A stretch of 6,087 bases of DNA from Archangium sp. GTDB taxonomy: Bacteria > Myxococcota > Myxococcia > Myxococcales > Myxococcaceae. A program made the position numbers and the translations under genes. The notes under the pieces are model-generated. The model did no database searches. It worked only from the letters and a program-made list of their open reading frames with translations, and was not told the origin of the DNA. Shown here in pieces: positions 4,138 through 6,087 of this stretch. How positions within the stretch are numbered: the first letter of the stretch is position 1; each line of letters begins with the position of its first letter. The stretch covers positions 1 to 6,087 of the forward strand of contig JAEUJT010000165.1 in assembly GCA_016793525.1 (NCBI GenBank), in the 5' to 3' direction.

Positions 4138-6087
4138 CGCACCAGGCGCGCCATGATTTTCCACTGCGTCGCGGGCGAGCAGCGCTCTTGCCACACCACC
4201 ACCAGCACGCCGTCGATGAAGGCCATGCGCGGCCACGCGGCTTCGCACAGCGGGTCGCCGTCGAGCACCAGCGGGTACGGCGTGGGGAAGCCCGCGCGCG
4301 GAGGCCCACCGAAGTCGACCGGGCCACCACCTGCGCCGCTCCACACCGAGCCGGCGATGGTCTTGAGCCGAATGTCTCCCCCGGTCGCGTACACCACGTA
4401 GACGTTCTGGCCCCAGTCGGCGACGTCGAAGCCCGCCACCGGCGTCGACGAAAGCGCGTACAGGTTGCTGCCGCTGTCGAGCCGCACCACGCTCAGCCCA
4501 GTCGCGGTCTGCATCACCGCGAGCGCAAGCCCCTGCATGTTCGTCACCTGCAGCGCGGTGATGCCAGTCGGCGCGGTGCCGGTCGTCTTCGTGCTCCACA
4601 CCTGCGACGACGGGTTTCGGTACCGCGCCAGCAACGTCTTCGACACCCCGGAGACGATGGCCAGGTAGTCCTCGGTCGTGCTGAGGAGCGAGATGTCGCT
4701 CAAGCCCGTGGCGGCCACGTCGTTCGGCGTGAAGGCGCCCGTGCTCGGCGTATAGGTGTCGAGCAGCACCTGCCCTCCATCGTCGGCACGCGCGGCGCGC
4801 AGCGTACCGTTCCACACGCCCGGCGCTCCGGTCAGCCCGGTGAAGGGCGCCCACGTTCCATTTTCGGTGCGCCGAATGACCTCGGGCACCACGCCGCCGT
4901 CGGAGCCGCTGACGACGAAGAGCTGCGCGCCTCCATGGAACGAGCGCTGCATCGCGCCCACCGGGTTCACCGTGCCCGCCGGGAGGTTCAGCGCGGTCGC
5001 CGTCAGGGGGCAGGTCGGGTTGCACGTCGGCCACTGCGTCACGTCGAGGCCGGAGAGCCGAACGAAGTCAGTGCCCGACGCACCGAGCAGCTCGTAGCCT
5101 GGCGTCGAGGTGCTCGCGCCAGCGACGAACTGCGCTTCGCTCGGCAAGATGCCCAACGACGTCACCACCGGGCGCGGGTCGTCGTACGCCAGCGCAGACT
5201 CGAAGGGGCCGGCCCACTCCTCTTGAATCGCGGAGCTGGTGGAGGGACCAAACGGCACATTGTTGACCGTCAGCGGGCTGGCCGCGGTGTCGGTCATCGA
5301 GACCGTCGCGCTCCCGCACGTACCGCCGGTGGACAGCACCGAATACGCAGTGCCGGCCACCATCGCGCGCCCGACAACCTCTTCGACGAAGCCGTAGGAC
5401 ACCCCCGTGCACCCCGCGGAGAACGTGGCGCTCGCCAGCCGCTCACTCGCCCGCACGAGGAAACCGAAGCGACCCATGCGGGTGGGTTCGATGTTGTGGC
5501 TCACCACCGCCGGCGGCGTACCGTCGCGGTGACTGTTGTTCACCGCACCCGAGAGCGACGGTGGATCCAACGGGGCCTGGCCGGTGGCGGTCACCTGACA
5601 CGACACCACTTGGTTCGCTCCGGAGATGGCGGGGGCCACGAAGCGCGGCGCCAACGTGTCACCGCTCAGCAGCGGCATCGACGGCGTGCACGCCCACGAC
5701 ACCGAATACTGAGGTGAGGCGACCGAGGTGGTGATGGCTGCGCTCAGCTGCACCTGCGGCGGAGAGGCCGTCACCAGAATGCTCTGCTGCGTCCCCGCAT
5801 CGAGCGTCCAGTTGCCGGGGGCGATGCCGCGCACCGTGTAGAACTGCCGCGCCGGGTTGGAGCGCGCACCGACCGCATTGGTCACCCGCAGCTCGATGCC
5901 GGTCAACACGTCGGGCGCGGAGAACGCCACCGGGGGCAAGGTGAACAGCGCCTGCGCTCCTCCGTCGGTCACCAACGTGCCGGTGCCTCCGGAGACCACC
6001 GCCCACTCGTACTGCGTCAGCACCAGGCCGCCGTCGTCGAAGGAGGTCGATTGGAGCACCAACGTCTGGCCTCCGGAATAGAGCCCC
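4134..6087 (-). CDS. Large Ig/PKD-like multidomain protein, probably secreted (N-terminus outside window)
   Basis: The frame is open to the right edge, so only the C-terminal 650 residues are visible; the first complete codon is at 6086. Residues 1-87 are a PKD/Ig-like domain (TLVLQSTSFDDGGLVLTQYEW, then IELRVTNAVG). Residues about 95-170 form a second Ig-like domain with a cysteine pair (C133 and C163; YSVSWACTPS, VVSCQVTATG). Residues about 190-270 resemble a bacterial Ig-like domain (TPPAVVSHNIEP) with C226 and C257. Residues about 300-650 are repeated strand segments with W/Y and Gly turns (ALFVVSGSDGG-like, LALAVMQTATGLSVVRLDSG, NVYVVYATGGDIRLKTIAG, RMAFIDGVLVVVWQE). They suggest a beta-propeller such as BNR/sialidase-like repeats, without visible catalytic residues. 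All eight cysteines can pair, as expected outside the cytoplasm. An export signal would lie beyond the window. The likely role is adhesion, binding or scaffolding at the surface; no enzyme activity can be claimed. It is probably an early gene of the operon. Confidence 0.85.
   Translation of the reverse strand, partial: GLYSGGQTLVLQSTSFDDGGLVLTQYEWAVVSGGTGTLVTDGGAQALFTLPPVAFSAPDVLTGIELRVTNAVGARSNPARQFYTVRGIAPGNWTLDAGTQQSILVTASPPQVQLSAAITTSVASPQYSVSWACTPSMPLLSGDTLAPRFVAPAISGANQVVSCQVTATGQAPLDPPSLSGAVNNSHRDGTPPAVVSHNIEPTRMGRFGFLVRASERLASATFSAGCTGVSYGFVEEVVGRAMVAGTAYSVLSTGGTCGSATVSMTDTAASPLTVNNVPFGPSTSSAIQEEWAGPFESALAYDDPRPVVTSLGILPSEAQFVAGASTSTPGYELLGASGTDFVRLSGLDVTQWPTCNPTCPLTATALNLPAGTVNPVGAMQRSFHGGAQLFVVSGSDGGVVPEVIRRTENGTWAPFTGLTGAPGVWNGTLRAARADDGGQVLLDTYTPSTGAFTPNDVAATGLSDISLLSTTEDYLAIVSGVSKTLLARYRNPSSQVWSTKTTGTAPTGITALQVTNMQGLALAVMQTATGLSVVRLDSGSNLYALSSTPVAGFDVADWGQNVYVVYATGGDIRLKTIAGSVWSGAGGGPVDFGGPPRAGFPTPYPLVLDGDPLCEAAWPRMAFIDGVLVVVWQERCSPATQWKIMARLVR

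Noticed and set aside
4138..5034. Upstream extension of the metallopeptidase frame to a 512-codon protein
   Set aside because: The extension overlaps the Ig-domain gene in another frame and is Arg/Ala/Gly-rich without recognisable motifs; the protein-like sequence begins only near 4137.
4188..5717. 509-codon plus-strand open frame
   Set aside because: It is antisense to the Ig-domain gene, extremely Arg/His-rich with no domain-like pattern, and its start lies inside the opposite gene; a typical high-G+C shadow.

Overview
The window is very G+C rich (about two thirds by eye) and has the character of a predatory or soil myxobacterial (Myxococcota) chromosome. The evidence is a lipoprotein with a long Asp-Ala-Gly (DAG) linker, a second lipoprotein with a ten-cysteine module and a Gly-rich linker, and a large secreted-type protein of Ig-like domains. 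The lineage is inferred from composition and protein style, not from a marker gene.

All five supported genes lie on the minus strand, so the window reads from 6087 down to 1. First comes the C-terminal 650 residues of a large protein with Ig/PKD-like domains and a probable beta-propeller-like C-terminal half (4134-6087, 5' end outside the window). Its TGA overlaps the GTG of a small, very basic HExxH metallopeptidase (3496-4137) by 4 bp. After 47 bp follows a CAP (SCP/PR1) domain lipoprotein (2306-3448). After 21 bp comes a STAND-like P-loop ATPase with a C-terminal winged-helix-like region (1223-2284). A 205-bp gap (1018-1222) separates this from the last gene, a DAG-repeat lipoprotein with a beta-helix-type domain whose C-terminus runs off the window (1-1017).

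The first four genes are spaced tightly enough to be one transcription unit: two envelope/extracellular proteins and two apparently cytoplasmic ones (protease-like and ATPase). No described pathway is recognised for this set. The fifth gene probably has its own promoter. No RNA gene, mobile element, CRISPR array or convincing rho-independent terminator was seen. The long plus-strand open frames are antisense shadows typical of high-G+C DNA.
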